Positions 51,897-61,980 of a DNA stretch of 64,000 nt are shown here, piece by piece. The first letter of the stretch is position 1. Every line of letters begins with the position of its first letter. A program made the position numbers and the translations under genes. The stretch covers positions 1 to 64,000 of the forward strand of contig JAEZAM010000094.1 of assembly GCA_023430465.1 (NCBI GenBank), written 5' to 3'. Under the pieces are notes generated by a model, which searched no databases, was not told the origin of the DNA, and saw only the letters and a list, made by a program, of their open reading frames with translations. The stretch comes from Bacteroidota bacterium (GTDB lineage: Bacteria; Bacteroidota; Bacteroidia; Chitinophagales; Chitinophagaceae).

Positions 51897-54785
51897 CTAG
51901 TTAACCCGCATGCTGTCCATAGTGCGGTTCATCATCCTGTTCATTCCCGGGGTCATCGCCGGAGCCCCTTGTGTCTTTCCGCCCATCCTGTTAAGGTTAT
52001 ACATAAAGCTTATCATGAAATACCGACGCAGTACATTGCTTCGCGTATCCTGTACGTAGTTGTCGCTGGCTATGCGTGTTATGCTCTCATTCTGATTCAG
52101 GATATCATTCACACTCAGCTTGATCTCGCCATTCTTTTTCTTGAACACCTGCTTGCTGAAGCTGGCATTCCATAAAGGTATGTTCTGGTTATATCCCTCT
52201 GCCCGGCCTGTATTGATGAGATAATTGAAGTCGGTAGAAAGAATGAAGTTCTTTGGAAAATTATAGGAAAAATTGCCCGAGTAGGTTTGTGTGAGGTAAT
52301 CTTCATTCAGCGTTCTGTCAACGCTGTAGCTAACATCGGTATATGCCAGGTTCAGCCGCAATCCCAGATCAAACTTCGTCTTATTCAGGTTGACGCCTAC
52401 CCCCTGCGATACCGCAAATGACTTGGTATAATTCTTCAACCGGCGAAGTATGCTCACATCGCGTGTGTAAGAAAGATTGTTGGTGAGGTTCACACTTGAC
52501 CCCTTCCATTTCTTTCCCTTGAAAGGAAGCCCAAGCGTAAGGAATGAATTACCGCGGTAGTACCCGTTGAGGTTCTGGTAACTGGTTATCTGAACGGGGC
52601 CACTCACATCGATCGTATTGACGATCTTGTTCTGCGTAGTGCTGAAGCTGAGGTTGGCCGCAATCAGGCGGAACGTCAGTATGTTGAACGTATTGAAACC
52701 GATGTTGAAGTTATGGTTGAACTCCTGGTCGAGGAATGGGTTCCCTACGCGGATATTCAGCGTATCCGTTGCATCCGGCACATTCTGAAGCTGAGAAATG
52801 CTCGGTTGGTTTGTCCGTCCATTATAGCTAAACCGGAGATTCTTGCTCTTCGTTGGGGTGTAATTGAAGTTGGCCGTTGGAAAAAAGTTTACGTAAGATT
52901 GGCTGTTCATGGAATCTTTTTGCGTCAGCGCCCAGAAACTCCTGGACTCTTGTGTTGCCTGCTGTACTGCCAGGCCAAACTGGTAATTATATAATTTATT
53001 CTGGACCCTGAAGTTTGCACCCGCGCGATGGGCGGTAAAATAGTTCCGGAAGGCATTCGTTAGCTGCAGATTGGCAGTCGTGTATTTTCCGCTGCCAGGG
53101 TCGAAGTTAAATACCTCCCGGTCAGAGCTGCTGTTATTCCTTGTGTATGCATAGTTGAGCTCAAGCAGTTTGTTCAGCCCAAAAGGTTCGGTATACGAGG
53201 TGCTGAAAACGTTATTATTCGATTTCATCTTCTGCCTGTTGATCTGGTTCTGATCGAATGCCAGTATGAGATTGCCGGACGGATCAAAGAAATCGTTATC
53301 AGATAAGGTGAGCCCATTGCTGCTGCTGTTACCAAAGCTGTTGTTCCAGCCCAGTGTCAGCGTTCGGCCAACTCTTCTGAATTTATGCCGGAACAACAAA
53401 TTGTTTCCCATATTGAAACCACTCCGCTTATTCTGGTTGATGCGTCTCGTAGTGATCGCCAGGTATTCTTCATTGGGCTCGGTGGTGATACTGAAGCTGG
53501 TATCATTGGAGTAATTATCTGATCGCTGCAACGTAAGGGAAGGCGTATACAGGATGGAGTTCGCAGAGTCAATCTGGTACTCCAGTCGCAGGTTGAACCG
53601 GTGGTTCTGGTTATTGTTGTCTGACATCGACTCCTGTCTGCGGGTAACGATGGAATCTGTGTAGGTCGACCGGCGGTTGCTGCTCTGCTCCTGACGCGTA
53701 TTGGCGTCAGATAGAAAATAGCTTCCCGTTACTTTTAGTTTACGCCCGAACTGGTTGGTATAGTTGATGCCGGAAGATAGAGAACGGATAAGTCCGGTGT
53801 TGCCCGAGCCACCCCCCATGAACATGGCCATGGGTCCGCCGCCACCACCACGAATCTGCATGCCACCCATCATCGCTCCCTGGCCGCCGCCAAATCCGCT
53901 GAAGCCCCCCATTGAGCTGATCACGTCAGAAAAGGAAAAGCCCTGCTTATTGATATTGTTTGCATTGAACAGCACAGATATCCGCTGCTCGCCATTGAAC
54001 TTATTAACGCTAAGATTTCCTTCATAATGGCCATCATCTCCACCTGCCGCCAGCACCCTTCCAAAATATCCTTTATTGCGGTCTTTCTTCAGCTTGATAT
54101 TGATGGTCTTGCTGCGACTGCCGTCATCGATTTTTGTGAACTTGCTCTGCTCACTCATGTCATCAAATACCTGTACGCTCTCTACCATATCCGCAGTCAG
54201 ATTTTTCGTCGCCAGCTTTGGGTCATTGCCAAAGAATTCCTTGCCATCTACCAGCACTTTCTGAACCTGCTCGCCCTGGGATTTGACCGTGCCTTCTTTA
54301 TCTACTTCCATTCCCGGAAGCTTCTTGATCAGATCCTCCACAGTTGCATTGGGCTGGGTCTTGAAGCCGCTTGCGTTGAACTGTATCGTGTCATTTTTTA
54401 CAACGATCGGCGCTTCGCTGGTTACCACCACTTCACCTAGTGTTTTGAAGTTATTGGAAGGATGGATCTCACCCAGGTCGATGGTGCGCTTGTCGGCTCC
54501 GACCGAGATAGTTCGTTTTATCTCCACAAATGCCTGATGGCTGATCAATAAAGTGTATTGTCCGTCTTCGACATTTTTGATCTCGAATGTCCCGTTCTTA
54601 TCAGTGAGCGTAAAGCTCACCAGCGCAGAATCTTTGGGGTTGATAAGAGAGACCGTTGCATCCGCAACCGCCTTCCGGGCTGTTGCTGTTGTATCGATTA
54701 GTTTGCCGCGCACAACGCCCTCCGTTTTCTGCGCAGCGGCTGTAAAGCCAATCAGGAGGAATAGAGTAAGCAGGTAGTATTTCAT
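51897..54785 (-). CDS. Large outer-membrane beta-barrel protein (TonB-receptor-like), 962 aa
   Basis: Paralogue of the 933-residue protein. Signal peptide 1-18, CarboxypepD_reg-like domain (about 22-105), plug-like domain (about 115-215, FKTQPNATVEDLIKKLPGME, VQKVLVDGKEFFGNDP), then a barrel to the C-terminus. Residues about 291-329 form a Gly/Met-rich loop (GGFSGFGGGQGAMMGGMQI...GGGGGPMAMFMGGG) that the paralogue has only in a weaker Met/Asn/Gly form; it is probably flexible and surface-exposed or inside the barrel. No SusD gene is adjacent. Substrate unknown. Confidence 0.9.
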   Translation of the reverse strand: MKYYLLTLFLLIGFTAAAQKTEGVVRGKLIDTTATARKAVADATVSLINPKDSALVSFTLTDKNGTFEIKNVEDGQYTLLISHQAFVEIKRTISVGADKRTIDLGEIHPSNNFKTLGEVVVTSEAPIVVKNDTIQFNASGFKTQPNATVEDLIKKLPGMEVDKEGTVKSQGEQVQKVLVDGKEFFGNDPKLATKNLTADMVESVQVFDDMSEQSKFTKIDDGSRSKTINIKLKKDRNKGYFGRVLAAGGDDGHYEGNLSVNKFNGEQRISVLFNANNINKQGFSFSDVISSMGGFSGFGGGQGAMMGGMQIRGGGGGPMAMFMGGGSGNTGLIRSLSSGINYTNQFGRKLKVTGSYFLSDANTRQEQSSNRRSTYTDSIVTRRQESMSDNNNQNHRFNLRLEYQIDSANSILYTPSLTLQRSDNYSNDTSFSITTEPNEEYLAITTRRINQNKRSGFNMGNNLLFRHKFRRVGRTLTLGWNNSFGNSSSNGLTLSDNDFFDPSGNLILAFDQNQINRQKMKSNNNVFSTSYTEPFGLNKLLELNYAYTRNNSSSDREVFNFDPGSGKYTTANLQLTNAFRNYFTAHRAGANFRVQNKLYNYQFGLAVQQATQESRSFWALTQKDSMNSQSYVNFFPTANFNYTPTKSKNLRFSYNGRTNQPSISQLQNVPDATDTLNIRVGNPFLDQEFNHNFNIGFNTFNILTFRLIAANLSFSTTQNKIVNTIDVSGPVQITSYQNLNGYYRGNSFLTLGLPFKGKKWKGSSVNLTNNLSYTRDVSILRRLKNYTKSFAVSQGVGVNLNKTKFDLGLRLNLAYTDVSYSVDRTLNEDYLTQTYSGNFSYNFPKNFILSTDFNYLINTGRAEGYNQNIPLWNASFSKQVFKKKNGEIKLSVNDILNQNESITRIASDNYVQDTRSNVLRRYFMISFMYNLNRMGGKTQGAPAMTPGMNRMMNRTMDSMRVN

Positions 54786-54909
54786 ATATCCGTTAGGTGA
54801 TGTGCGAAATTAGACGCAGGACACCACAAATACCAGCGGGCTGGCACGGATAGGCGGGGCAAAACCCCATAAACGGTAAAATTTAACTTTAAGCGAGCGG
54901 CAAACCGGA

Positions 54910-56814
54910 TTATTGTTTGACAAACGGCAGATTGAGGATGCCATTTGCGGTACGCAAGCTAAGTACATACGTTCCTGCACTCAGACCCTCCGTGCGCACC
55001 GGATGCATAGTTACACCAGGCTGAAGCATGACCGCGGTATGTTGTACCAGTTTGCCGGACTTGTCATAGATGACAATAGTTGCTTTCGCTGCCATGGGGG
55101 TCGTGATTTGCAAGGTGGCAGACTCTCGTAAAGGGTTGGGGTATAATCCCGCCGCGAGGCGACTTCCTGCTTTTTGCAAAATCACTATATCGCTGAACGT
55201 TGTGTGATTGTCATAGTCCACCAGTTTCAGCCGGTAATAGCCAATCGTGCGGCTCGCGAAGAATATTTCTTTGTCGCTAAACGAGTGATCCGCTGATGAT
55301 ACACCCTGTGTACGCGGCAGGATGGTAGCGATCGGGCTATAGTTAACACCGTCAGGACTCCGCTCAAGCACATAGTTGGCGATGCCCGTCTCATCATTGA
55401 TGTTCCATGTCAGATCCGCGACGGTGCTTTGCAGGCGACCCGAGAATTTCACGATTCGAATTGGTATATCACCTTTGATGTTGGCTGACCATATCTCCTT
55501 ACCGGTATCAGGTCCTTCCGCAGATATGTATAATCTGGATCCTGAACGAATGGCCTTGTCCGGATAACTGTCTCCGCCCGGAAAAATATCCTGCACGAGT
55601 TCTGTCCCCTCCGGTGTGCCGTCCGAACGCCAGAGTTCATATCCCGACTGACCATCCGTAGCGCGAAAAAACAGTCTTCCCACTACTCCACTGAATTCCG
55701 AGAGATAAGATCCTTCATTTCCGGGCCATATATCCTTTATCATAACAGTTCCCGCTTCGGTTCCGTCAGATTTCCAGAGTTCCTCCCCGAAGGTTTCATT
55801 CCTTGCAGCAAAGAAAAGCCTTCCATTGAGAAACGTGAGGTATTGAGGGTAGGAGCTTTCCGTGCCGAGATTGATGTCGGCTATCCGCACAGTTCCGGCT
55901 TCCGTGCCATCTGTTTTCCACAGTTCATTTCCTGTAGCAGCATTAGAGGCCGTGAAATATAAAACATGATTGCCTGGAGTGAGCCATGAGGGAGCGCTGC
56001 CATTGGTTCCCTGGCGAATGTCTTTCACAAGCACTGTCCCGCTTTCGGTTCCGTCACTCTTCCAAAGCTCCCACCCAAATACAGGATCTGATGCGGTGAA
56101 ATAAAAGTCTCCGTCCATGGCAACAAGGCCTTCCGGGAAACTGGTGACCGGTCCGGGATTGATGTCCTTCACAAGTATAGTTCCCGCAGCACTGCCATCA
56201 CTCTTCCAAAGTTCCCAGCCTGTTGCAGGTGTCTGGGCAAAAAAACCGATTGTGCCGTTGTTGTTGACGAGGCCATAGGGAAAACTGCTGGCGGGCCCGG
56301 GATTGATGTCTTTTACCAGCGAAGTAGTGGCCCCATCTGTTCTCCAAAGTTCGAGGCCATGTGCTTCATCATGCGCCGCAAAGTAAAGAATACCATTGAC
56401 GATAGTAAAGGAGACCGGGTTGCTGCCGGCCGGTCCGGGATTGATATCATGCACCCGTAAGGTACCGCCGGGCGTACCATCTGACTTCCACAGTTCCAGT
56501 CCTCCTTCATCGATGGCCGAAAAGTATATGGATCCATTATAGGCAATCAGCTCCGAAGGCGATCCATCTGCTGAAGTGGGAAATATGTTTTTGACAAATG
56601 TTGTAGTTGCATCTGAGCCCGAGGAGAACCAAAGATCCCAACCGGTTGCCTCGTTCATAGCAGTGAAAAAAAGCTTCCCGTTTACATCAGTGAGGTGGGA
56701 CGGATAGGATGATCCTGCCCCGGGAATAACGTCTTTGGCAAGCGTGAACGACTGGCCAGCAGCATTTATGGCAGTAATCAATAGCAGGGTGAATAACCAA
56801 CACGACCTTCTCAT
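54910..56814 (-). CDS. ELWxxDGT-repeat protein with type IX secretion sorting domain
   Basis: 634 residues. Signal peptide 1-20 (LLITAINAAGQ). About nine propeller-like units of roughly 45-50 residues, each with G-x-E-L-W-K/R-S/T-D-G-T, span residues 50-440 (GLELWKSDGTPGG, GWELWKSDGTESG, GEELWKSDGTEAG and others). A Fn3-like domain follows (about 450-550, ADLTWNINDETGIANYVLER). The C-terminal 80 residues (LYPNPLRESATLQI ... GLSAGTYVLSLRT) are a type A T9SS sorting domain, directing export to the cell surface. The protein is probably a surface-anchored or released propeller involved in binding; ligand unknown. Confidence 0.92.
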   Translation of the reverse strand: MRRSCWLFTLLLITAINAAGQSFTLAKDVIPGAGSSYPSHLTDVNGKLFFTAMNEATGWDLWFSSGSDATTTFVKNIFPTSADGSPSELIAYNGSIYFSAIDEGGLELWKSDGTPGGTLRVHDINPGPAGSNPVSFTIVNGILYFAAHDEAHGLELWRTDGATTSLVKDINPGPASSFPYGLVNNNGTIGFFAQTPATGWELWKSDGSAAGTILVKDINPGPVTSFPEGLVAMDGDFYFTASDPVFGWELWKSDGTESGTVLVKDIRQGTNGSAPSWLTPGNHVLYFTASNAATGNELWKTDGTEAGTVRIADINLGTESSYPQYLTFLNGRLFFAARNETFGEELWKSDGTEAGTVMIKDIWPGNEGSYLSEFSGVVGRLFFRATDGQSGYELWRSDGTPEGTELVQDIFPGGDSYPDKAIRSGSRLYISAEGPDTGKEIWSANIKGDIPIRIVKFSGRLQSTVADLTWNINDETGIANYVLERSPDGVNYSPIATILPRTQGVSSADHSFSDKEIFFASRTIGYYRLKLVDYDNHTTFSDIVILQKAGSRLAAGLYPNPLRESATLQITTPMAAKATIVIYDKSGKLVQHTAVMLQPGVTMHPVRTEGLSAGTYVLSLRTANGILNLPFVKQ

Positions 56815-57174
56815 AACCGGTATTAAATCTTACGAATTAGCGGTCCTGGCAGAGAATATTGAATTCCGGGAAATGGTGGGTTTAGAAGGGAGATTGGTTT
56901 TAAAGACGGCAACCAGACGATTGCGGCGGCTAAAGTAATACAGCAAATAACAATATCAAATACCCACAAAGTAGTAGCCTGGCTAAACATCTGCGCTTAA
57001 GTAAGTTACGATTTAAAAATAAACTCACAAAAACACAGTTGCCCGGTTTGATTTGCCAACGGCATGAATGAGCAACCAACGGCTCACCAGATAACTCAAA
57101 ATGCAAAACTCAAAACTTAAAAGGACTCATTCTCAGCCTCAACCTTAACCTCAACCTCAACCTCAACCTCGCAC
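56815..57174. other. 360-base gap: promoter side and repeats
   Basis: Upstream region of the ELWxxDGT gene and downstream region of the helicase gene. A 67-codon plus-strand frame at 56735-56938 mostly overlaps the ELWxxDGT gene and is not protein-like. The left half is AT-rich and shows nothing clear. The right half is filled by repeat words (57093-57170). Confidence 0.6.
57093..57170. repeat. Intergenic ACTYAAA and AACCTY repeat tract
   Basis: Heptad-like A-rich units (AACTCAAA, CAAAACTTAAAA) at 57093-57122 are followed by six AACCTY hexamers at 57139-57170. It is 4 bases beyond the helicase stop. It joins two of the repeat words seen separately elsewhere in the window, and no inverted partner is present. 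Confidence 0.75.
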
Positions 57175-60100
57175 TTAACTAAACAGGTACTCCACATCCT
57201 CCCGCGTCAGGCTCTTCACAAATGAGGTGTCATCAGCAATCAGGTCTTTTGCGAGTGCGCGCTTCTTGTCCTGCAGCAACAATATCTTATCCTCAATGGT
57301 ATCCTTGCAGATCATCCGGTAAGCGAAAATGTTCTTGGTCTGCCCGATCCGGTGCGTACGGTCAATGGCTTGTTGCTCTACCGCAGGGTTCCACCAGGGG
57401 TCCACGATATATACATAATCCGCGGCAGTTAGGTTAAGACCCACGCCGCCCGCTTTCAGCGAAATGAGGAACACACGGACCTCATCATCATTCTGGAAAC
57501 TCTGTATCGCTTTTTCACGGTCCGGTGCGGATGTGCTGCCATCAAAATATTCATATTTCACCCCCAACTCATCCAGCTTCGTTTTGATCAGTGCCAGCAT
57601 GCCGAGGAATTGAGAGAAAACCAGCGCTTTGTGATTACCGATATTTTCAACGATCTCGCGACCCAGCTCCTCCAGTTTGATCGAATGATTCTCAAATTTC
57701 TCATCCTCGTTCAGGATCGCAGGTGAATCACATATCTGCCGGAGTTTCATGAGGCCCTGTAAGATCGTCAACTGTGATCGCTGGATACCCTGCTCCTGGA
57801 TCGTACCAAGTATCTTATCGCGGAAATCATTCCGATAGGCATCATAGATCTTCCGCTGCTCATCTTCCATCTCGCACCATAGTATCATCTCCTGCTTCTC
57901 CGGTAAATCCTTGGCCACCTGCTCCTTTGTACGACGAAGAATAAAAGGATACAATATTTTCTTCAGATGGTCTTTCCGGTCCTGCTCGCCAAATTTGTCT
58001 ATCGGAATCGCAAACTCCTGTCGGAAGAATTCCATCGTACCCAGCATGCCAGGGTTAAGGAAGTTCATCTGGGCAAAAATGTCGAACGTATTATTTTGCA
58101 GCGGGGTACCGCTCATGCAAAGCCTGTGCTTTGCATTCAGCAGGCAGGCGGCTTTGGTAACTTTGCTCGCCGGATTTTTTATGGCCTGGCTTTCATCCAG
58201 GATCACATGGTCGAGGTTCACACTCATCAATAATTTGATATCGCTGCGCAGGGTCCCATAGGTGGTTATGGTGACATCATGATCCAGGATCTCCTCCGTC
58301 AGTCTTGTGCGTGTGGCGCCATGATGTATCCGGTATGTAAGTTTGGGGGTAAATTTTCTTATTTCATTTTCCCAGTTGTATATCAGCGTTGTCGGGCAAA
58401 CCACCAGTGCTTTGATCTTACCCTGCTGGCTGCGGCAGTACTCCAGGAACGAGAGGGCCTGTACCGTTTTACCAAGACCCATATCATCCGCAAGGATGCC
58501 GCCCCATTTTATCTCCTGCAGGTAATTCAACCATTGATAACCCGCCACCTGGTAGGGACGCAGGATAGGCTTCAGGTTCTCCGGCGGTTCTATCTCCCTG
58601 ATCTGGTTGAATTGTCGCAGGTTTTCATATTTCTCCTCAAGTTTCACCACCAGCTCTTCCTCATCACGCCCCTCATACAATTCATCCACCACGCTCAGGT
58701 GATAGCGGGATAACTTCAGGTTGTTGCTGTTGCCTTCCCCAACGCGAAACAGCAGCGAATACTTTTTCAGCCATTCATCCGGCAGGATGCCCAGTGTGCC
58801 ATCATTGAGTTGCACAAATTGCTGCTTGTTGGCCAGTGCTCGCTTTACTTCTGCAACGGTTACTTTCTGGTCACCAAAGACAATGTCCACTTTGGCATCA
58901 AACCAGTCGGTATTGCTGCTGATGAAGATCTTGGTCTGGGGCTTTGCGGTATTGAACCGGAAATTTTTCAGTGCTTCAAATCCAAACACAGGGGTCTTCA
59001 TGTCCTTCATTGCATCCACGAACAGGAAAAACCAGTTATTCTTAAGAACATCGGTTCCTTTCAATGCCAGTGACCCGGTTTCTTCATTTTCGATAAAGTT
59101 GGAATGAAGATTCCGCAACTTATCGATAAACTCCTTTTCCACCGTACGGTTGCGATGGACCACCAGTACTTTATCACCTTGAGGAACTACGATTTCGTCC
59201 CGGTCACGGGCTTTTGTCTCATAACCCTTGTAGGAAAACGTTGGCTGAAATACCAGGTAGTCACCTTTTTCCATCAGGAACAGCTTCACTTCAGGATCGC
59301 CATCCTTCACTTCCTGTATCAGTGTTTTATCAAAATCAACTTTGTACTCCTTGGCAAGGGGCAACAGGAACTCATGCAGAAACTTCGGCCATTCTTCCGC
59401 TGTTACCTGTAGCTTCCCTGTTGGAAGAAATTTCTCTACCAGGTGAACAACTTCATTATTTTTCCAGAGGTGCAATTGGTTGTTGTAAAGAAAAAATAAT
59501 GGGCTCACCCCTTCGTTGTCTCCAAGGTCATGATCCATGCTGCCCGCCCTGACACGACATTGAACATTATAACCACCGTTTTTCTTGACGATGAAATGCG
59601 GTCGCGCTTCCTCCACTTCCAGGTGCAGCGGTTCCAGGCTGGCCGTCTTGAAAGGTTTGCCTTCCGGCAGCAAGAATACCAGCGGCTTCTCGCTTTGTTC
59701 GCCGCTTAATTTTTTTAACCGCGGAAAAAGATATTCCGCCATCAGCTCCTTCGTTTCACCGGGCAGATCATCTTCTTCCTGGTGAATGATATTTTCCCAT
59801 ATGCCGGAAAAAGGTGAATTCCGGCTGATGTATTTATTGATCTCGGCTTCCTGCAATTTGCGAAGAATGGACAGGAGCGTCTTATCCTCTTCCGATAGTT
59901 TATCCGTATCCACGTACCTGCTGATGTCAGGCTTCTCGACTTTCCCCGCAAATCCATCATTGCTGTCGTTGACCTCTCCGATCACCGCATCGATGGTGAA
60001 ATGAGGATACGCCTTTTTATTCAAATTGAATACCACCCCCAGGCGATGGGAAAACCGTGGCGCTTCTTCACGTACTTCCACCGGCTGTTCCACTTCCTTT

Positions 60101-60936
60101 TCACGTTGAGGTAACAGCACCGGACGGGTGGGTGCAGCAACAGGAGCAACACGTTTGATGCTGGTATCGAGGACACGGAGAAATGGTTTGCCTTCTTTGT
60201 AGACAAATTCAAACTTGCCTTTGAGATCATCCTCCAAAGAATAACCGTACGCCTCCAGGAGTTTATTCTTCTCCTTATCCCAGTTGCGGATGCTATCGAA
60301 GTAATTCGCGCCATATGAATTCAGCAACTGGAGAAACACGATCACTTTAGGAAGACAAAGCAGGTGCTCGGTATCCACATAATCGCAACTTGTGTCGAAA
60401 TTTCGTTCTTCATTTTTGCGGAGGATGACCGGATAGCTTTCTCCATTAAGCACTACAGTGGCTTTCACCATTTCATTCTCGGCCGACTGGATGGTTGCTT
60501 TTTGCGTACGCAGGTATGTTTCTGCTTCCGCCATGATCTCCTGCGATGACAGGAGCCGAAGTGTCTTCAGGTCGATCGCTTTCATCTTCGCCACCGTATG
60601 GCGTTGGTCGTATTCTACTTCTTCCGCCTGCAGATGGCCTTTGTCGATCATCTCCTGCAACTGGAATAATGAGGCAGTTTCATGCCGGCAGATATCACCA
60701 ATGTTGTAGGGGCAACTGCATCGAAGCGACAATCCTTTCGGATCTTTGAATTTATTGATGTATACCTTATAGTAGGTGGAGTAGCTGTCATCCTTCACAC
60801 GAAACACGGCTGAGCCAAACAGGTCATCATATTCGATGAGTTCAACAAATCCGATAGCGTGAATTTTTTTACCCCGGCGGATGACTTCATCGGTACCGTG
60901 GGTATAGACATATTTCAACAGATGTGGTAGGGCCAT
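57175..60936 (-). CDS. SNF2-family helicase with N-terminal SWIM zinc finger
   Basis: 1253 residues from ATG 60936. The SWIM finger is perfect: Cys73-x-Cys75-x7-Cys83-x-His85 (LRCSCPYNIGDICRHETASL). About 600 residues of uncharacterised middle region follow. The SNF2 ATPase (about 800-1253) has Walker A GILADDMGLGKTVQAL, a DESQ Walker B (VILDESQAIKNP, in place of DEAH), motif LCMSGTPLQNN and motif VI DRTHRIGQTKNI. Related proteins are common in Bacteroidota and may remodel protein-DNA complexes in repair or transcription; the exact role is unknown. Start 61014 is rejected because the 26 added residues are unlike the family start. Confidence 0.95.
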   Translation of the reverse strand: MALPHLLKYVYTHGTDEVIRRGKKIHAIGFVELIEYDDLFGSAVFRVKDDSYSTYYKVYINKFKDPKGLSLRCSCPYNIGDICRHETASLFQLQEMIDKGHLQAEEVEYDQRHTVAKMKAIDLKTLRLLSSQEIMAEAETYLRTQKATIQSAENEMVKATVVLNGESYPVILRKNEERNFDTSCDYVDTEHLLCLPKVIVFLQLLNSYGANYFDSIRNWDKEKNKLLEAYGYSLEDDLKGKFEFVYKEGKPFLRVLDTSIKRVAPVAAPTRPVLLPQREKEVEQPVEVREEAPRFSHRLGVVFNLNKKAYPHFTIDAVIGEVNDSNDGFAGKVEKPDISRYVDTDKLSEEDKTLLSILRKLQEAEINKYISRNSPFSGIWENIIHQEEDDLPGETKELMAEYLFPRLKKLSGEQSEKPLVFLLPEGKPFKTASLEPLHLEVEEARPHFIVKKNGGYNVQCRVRAGSMDHDLGDNEGVSPLFFLYNNQLHLWKNNEVVHLVEKFLPTGKLQVTAEEWPKFLHEFLLPLAKEYKVDFDKTLIQEVKDGDPEVKLFLMEKGDYLVFQPTFSYKGYETKARDRDEIVVPQGDKVLVVHRNRTVEKEFIDKLRNLHSNFIENEETGSLALKGTDVLKNNWFFLFVDAMKDMKTPVFGFEALKNFRFNTAKPQTKIFISSNTDWFDAKVDIVFGDQKVTVAEVKRALANKQQFVQLNDGTLGILPDEWLKKYSLLFRVGEGNSNNLKLSRYHLSVVDELYEGRDEEELVVKLEEKYENLRQFNQIREIEPPENLKPILRPYQVAGYQWLNYLQEIKWGGILADDMGLGKTVQALSFLEYCRSQQGKIKALVVCPTTLIYNWENEIRKFTPKLTYRIHHGATRTRLTEEILDHDVTITTYGTLRSDIKLLMSVNLDHVILDESQAIKNPASKVTKAACLLNAKHRLCMSGTPLQNNTFDIFAQMNFLNPGMLGTMEFFRQEFAIPIDKFGEQDRKDHLKKILYPFILRRTKEQVAKDLPEKQEMILWCEMEDEQRKIYDAYRNDFRDKILGTIQEQGIQRSQLTILQGLMKLRQICDSPAILNEDEKFENHSIKLEELGREIVENIGNHKALVFSQFLGMLALIKTKLDELGVKYEYFDGSTSAPDREKAIQSFQNDDEVRVFLISLKAGGVGLNLTAADYVYIVDPWWNPAVEQQAIDRTHRIGQTKNIFAYRMICKDTIEDKILLLQDKKRALAKDLIADDTSFVKSLTREDVEYLFS

Positions 60937-61112
60937 AGAAGAATTTTCATTACCGGCGGCTCTCCATCCTCTGCGAGAAAACACGCGCCGGTCTTGCCTT
61001 TGTGAATAGGGCAATCGGCAAAACTAAATGAAACAGTAGCGGATTTCCTTGCAAAAATCAATAAATAAAAAATAATTTTTTGCAGTTCCGGAAGCTCGGA
61101 AAATGCTTTACC

Positions 61113-61850
61113 TTACAAGGTTTTTGCTTCCAGCACCAGCTTTCCTTCTCTGTAGATGGGTAGCACATTTGCCACATCGGCTGTAAGACAATATTCAATG
61201 TCTTTGATCAATCCAAATCGCTCAACGAGACGATGATAGTGTGTCAGCTTTGGCGCAAAACCAATGATGTTATTTTTGTGCTTTGCGTACATCGTTTCTG
61301 CCATCAGAGATGCATCACAGTGAATCGTGAAATGCTTTTTTACCTGGCTGATCACCGCCCCGGCAAACAACGTGTCTTCGAGGTTGAACCGGTCTTTCCA
61401 TCCCGCACAACCGAGTACCACGTCTTTTTTTTCAGCGATAAGAAATTCACACACGGCTGACAGGTTCGGGAATGATCCCGTCACGACGGTATCAGCGCCC
61501 CGATCCAGCGCCATGTGTAAAAGTCGAGTACCATTGGTGGTGGTCAACACCAGGGTGCGGTTCTCGATAAAATCACGCGTGTATTCCAGCGGGGAGTTGC
61601 CATAAGAAAGACCGTCCGCAATTTTTCCATCGCGTTCGCCGGCCGCAATTCCGTCGATGTTCCGACTGATATCTATTGCCTTAGGCACGGAATCAACAGG
61701 GATCACACACCTTGCACCGTTGTATAATGCCGCCGCGATAGTGGATGTTGCCCGGAAGACGTCGATCACTACGACGATCGCATTGTTCAGGTCATACAGG
61801 TTAAGCAGTGCGGGAGAAAGGGAAGTATGAAGGGTGGGCTTGGTGCTCAT
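61113..61850 (-). CDS. comB: 2-phosphosulfolactate phosphatase
   Basis: 245 residues from ATG 61850 (MSTKPTLHTSLSP). ComB signature segments include AIVVVIDVFRATSTIAAALYNGA, GERDGKIADGLSYGNSP, LVLTTTNGTRLLHMAL and DVVLGCAGWKDRFNLEDTLFAG. In methanogens ComB makes sulfolactate for coenzyme M. In bacteria it occurs without coenzyme M, with a role I cannot fix; in this phylum a link to sulfonate or sulfonolipid metabolism is possible but speculative. No comA or comC is present. A TATTTTTG box lies 10 bases upstream of the start. Confidence 0.9.
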   Translation of the reverse strand: MSTKPTLHTSLSPALLNLYDLNNAIVVVIDVFRATSTIAAALYNGARCVIPVDSVPKAIDISRNIDGIAAGERDGKIADGLSYGNSPLEYTRDFIENRTLVLTTTNGTRLLHMALDRGADTVVTGSFPNLSAVCEFLIAEKKDVVLGCAGWKDRFNLEDTLFAGAVISQVKKHFTIHCDASLMAETMYAKHKNNIIGFAPKLTHYHRLVERFGLIKDIEYCLTADVANVLPIYREGKLVLEAKTL

Positions 61851-61860
61851 ATTTGTCGCG

Positions 61861-61868
61861 CAAAAATA
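61861..61868 (-). promoter_or_regulatory. Candidate -7 promoter box of comB (TATTTTTG)
   Basis: Exact TAnnTTTG match on the minus strand, 10 bases before the comB start. Confidence 0.45.
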
Positions 61869-61980
61869 GATCACAACAGCCTAATCCCCGCTATTGCGCT
61901 GCAGGAAAATTATTGCTCAGTCAGGCAGTTTTATTTCAAGGGGAAACGACGAGACGCTGCAGGTGAGGGGCACGGAGGCA

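Noticed and set aside
57093..57170. Possible CRISPR-like array
   Set aside because: Units are 6-8 bases with no spacers and no cas genes are nearby.
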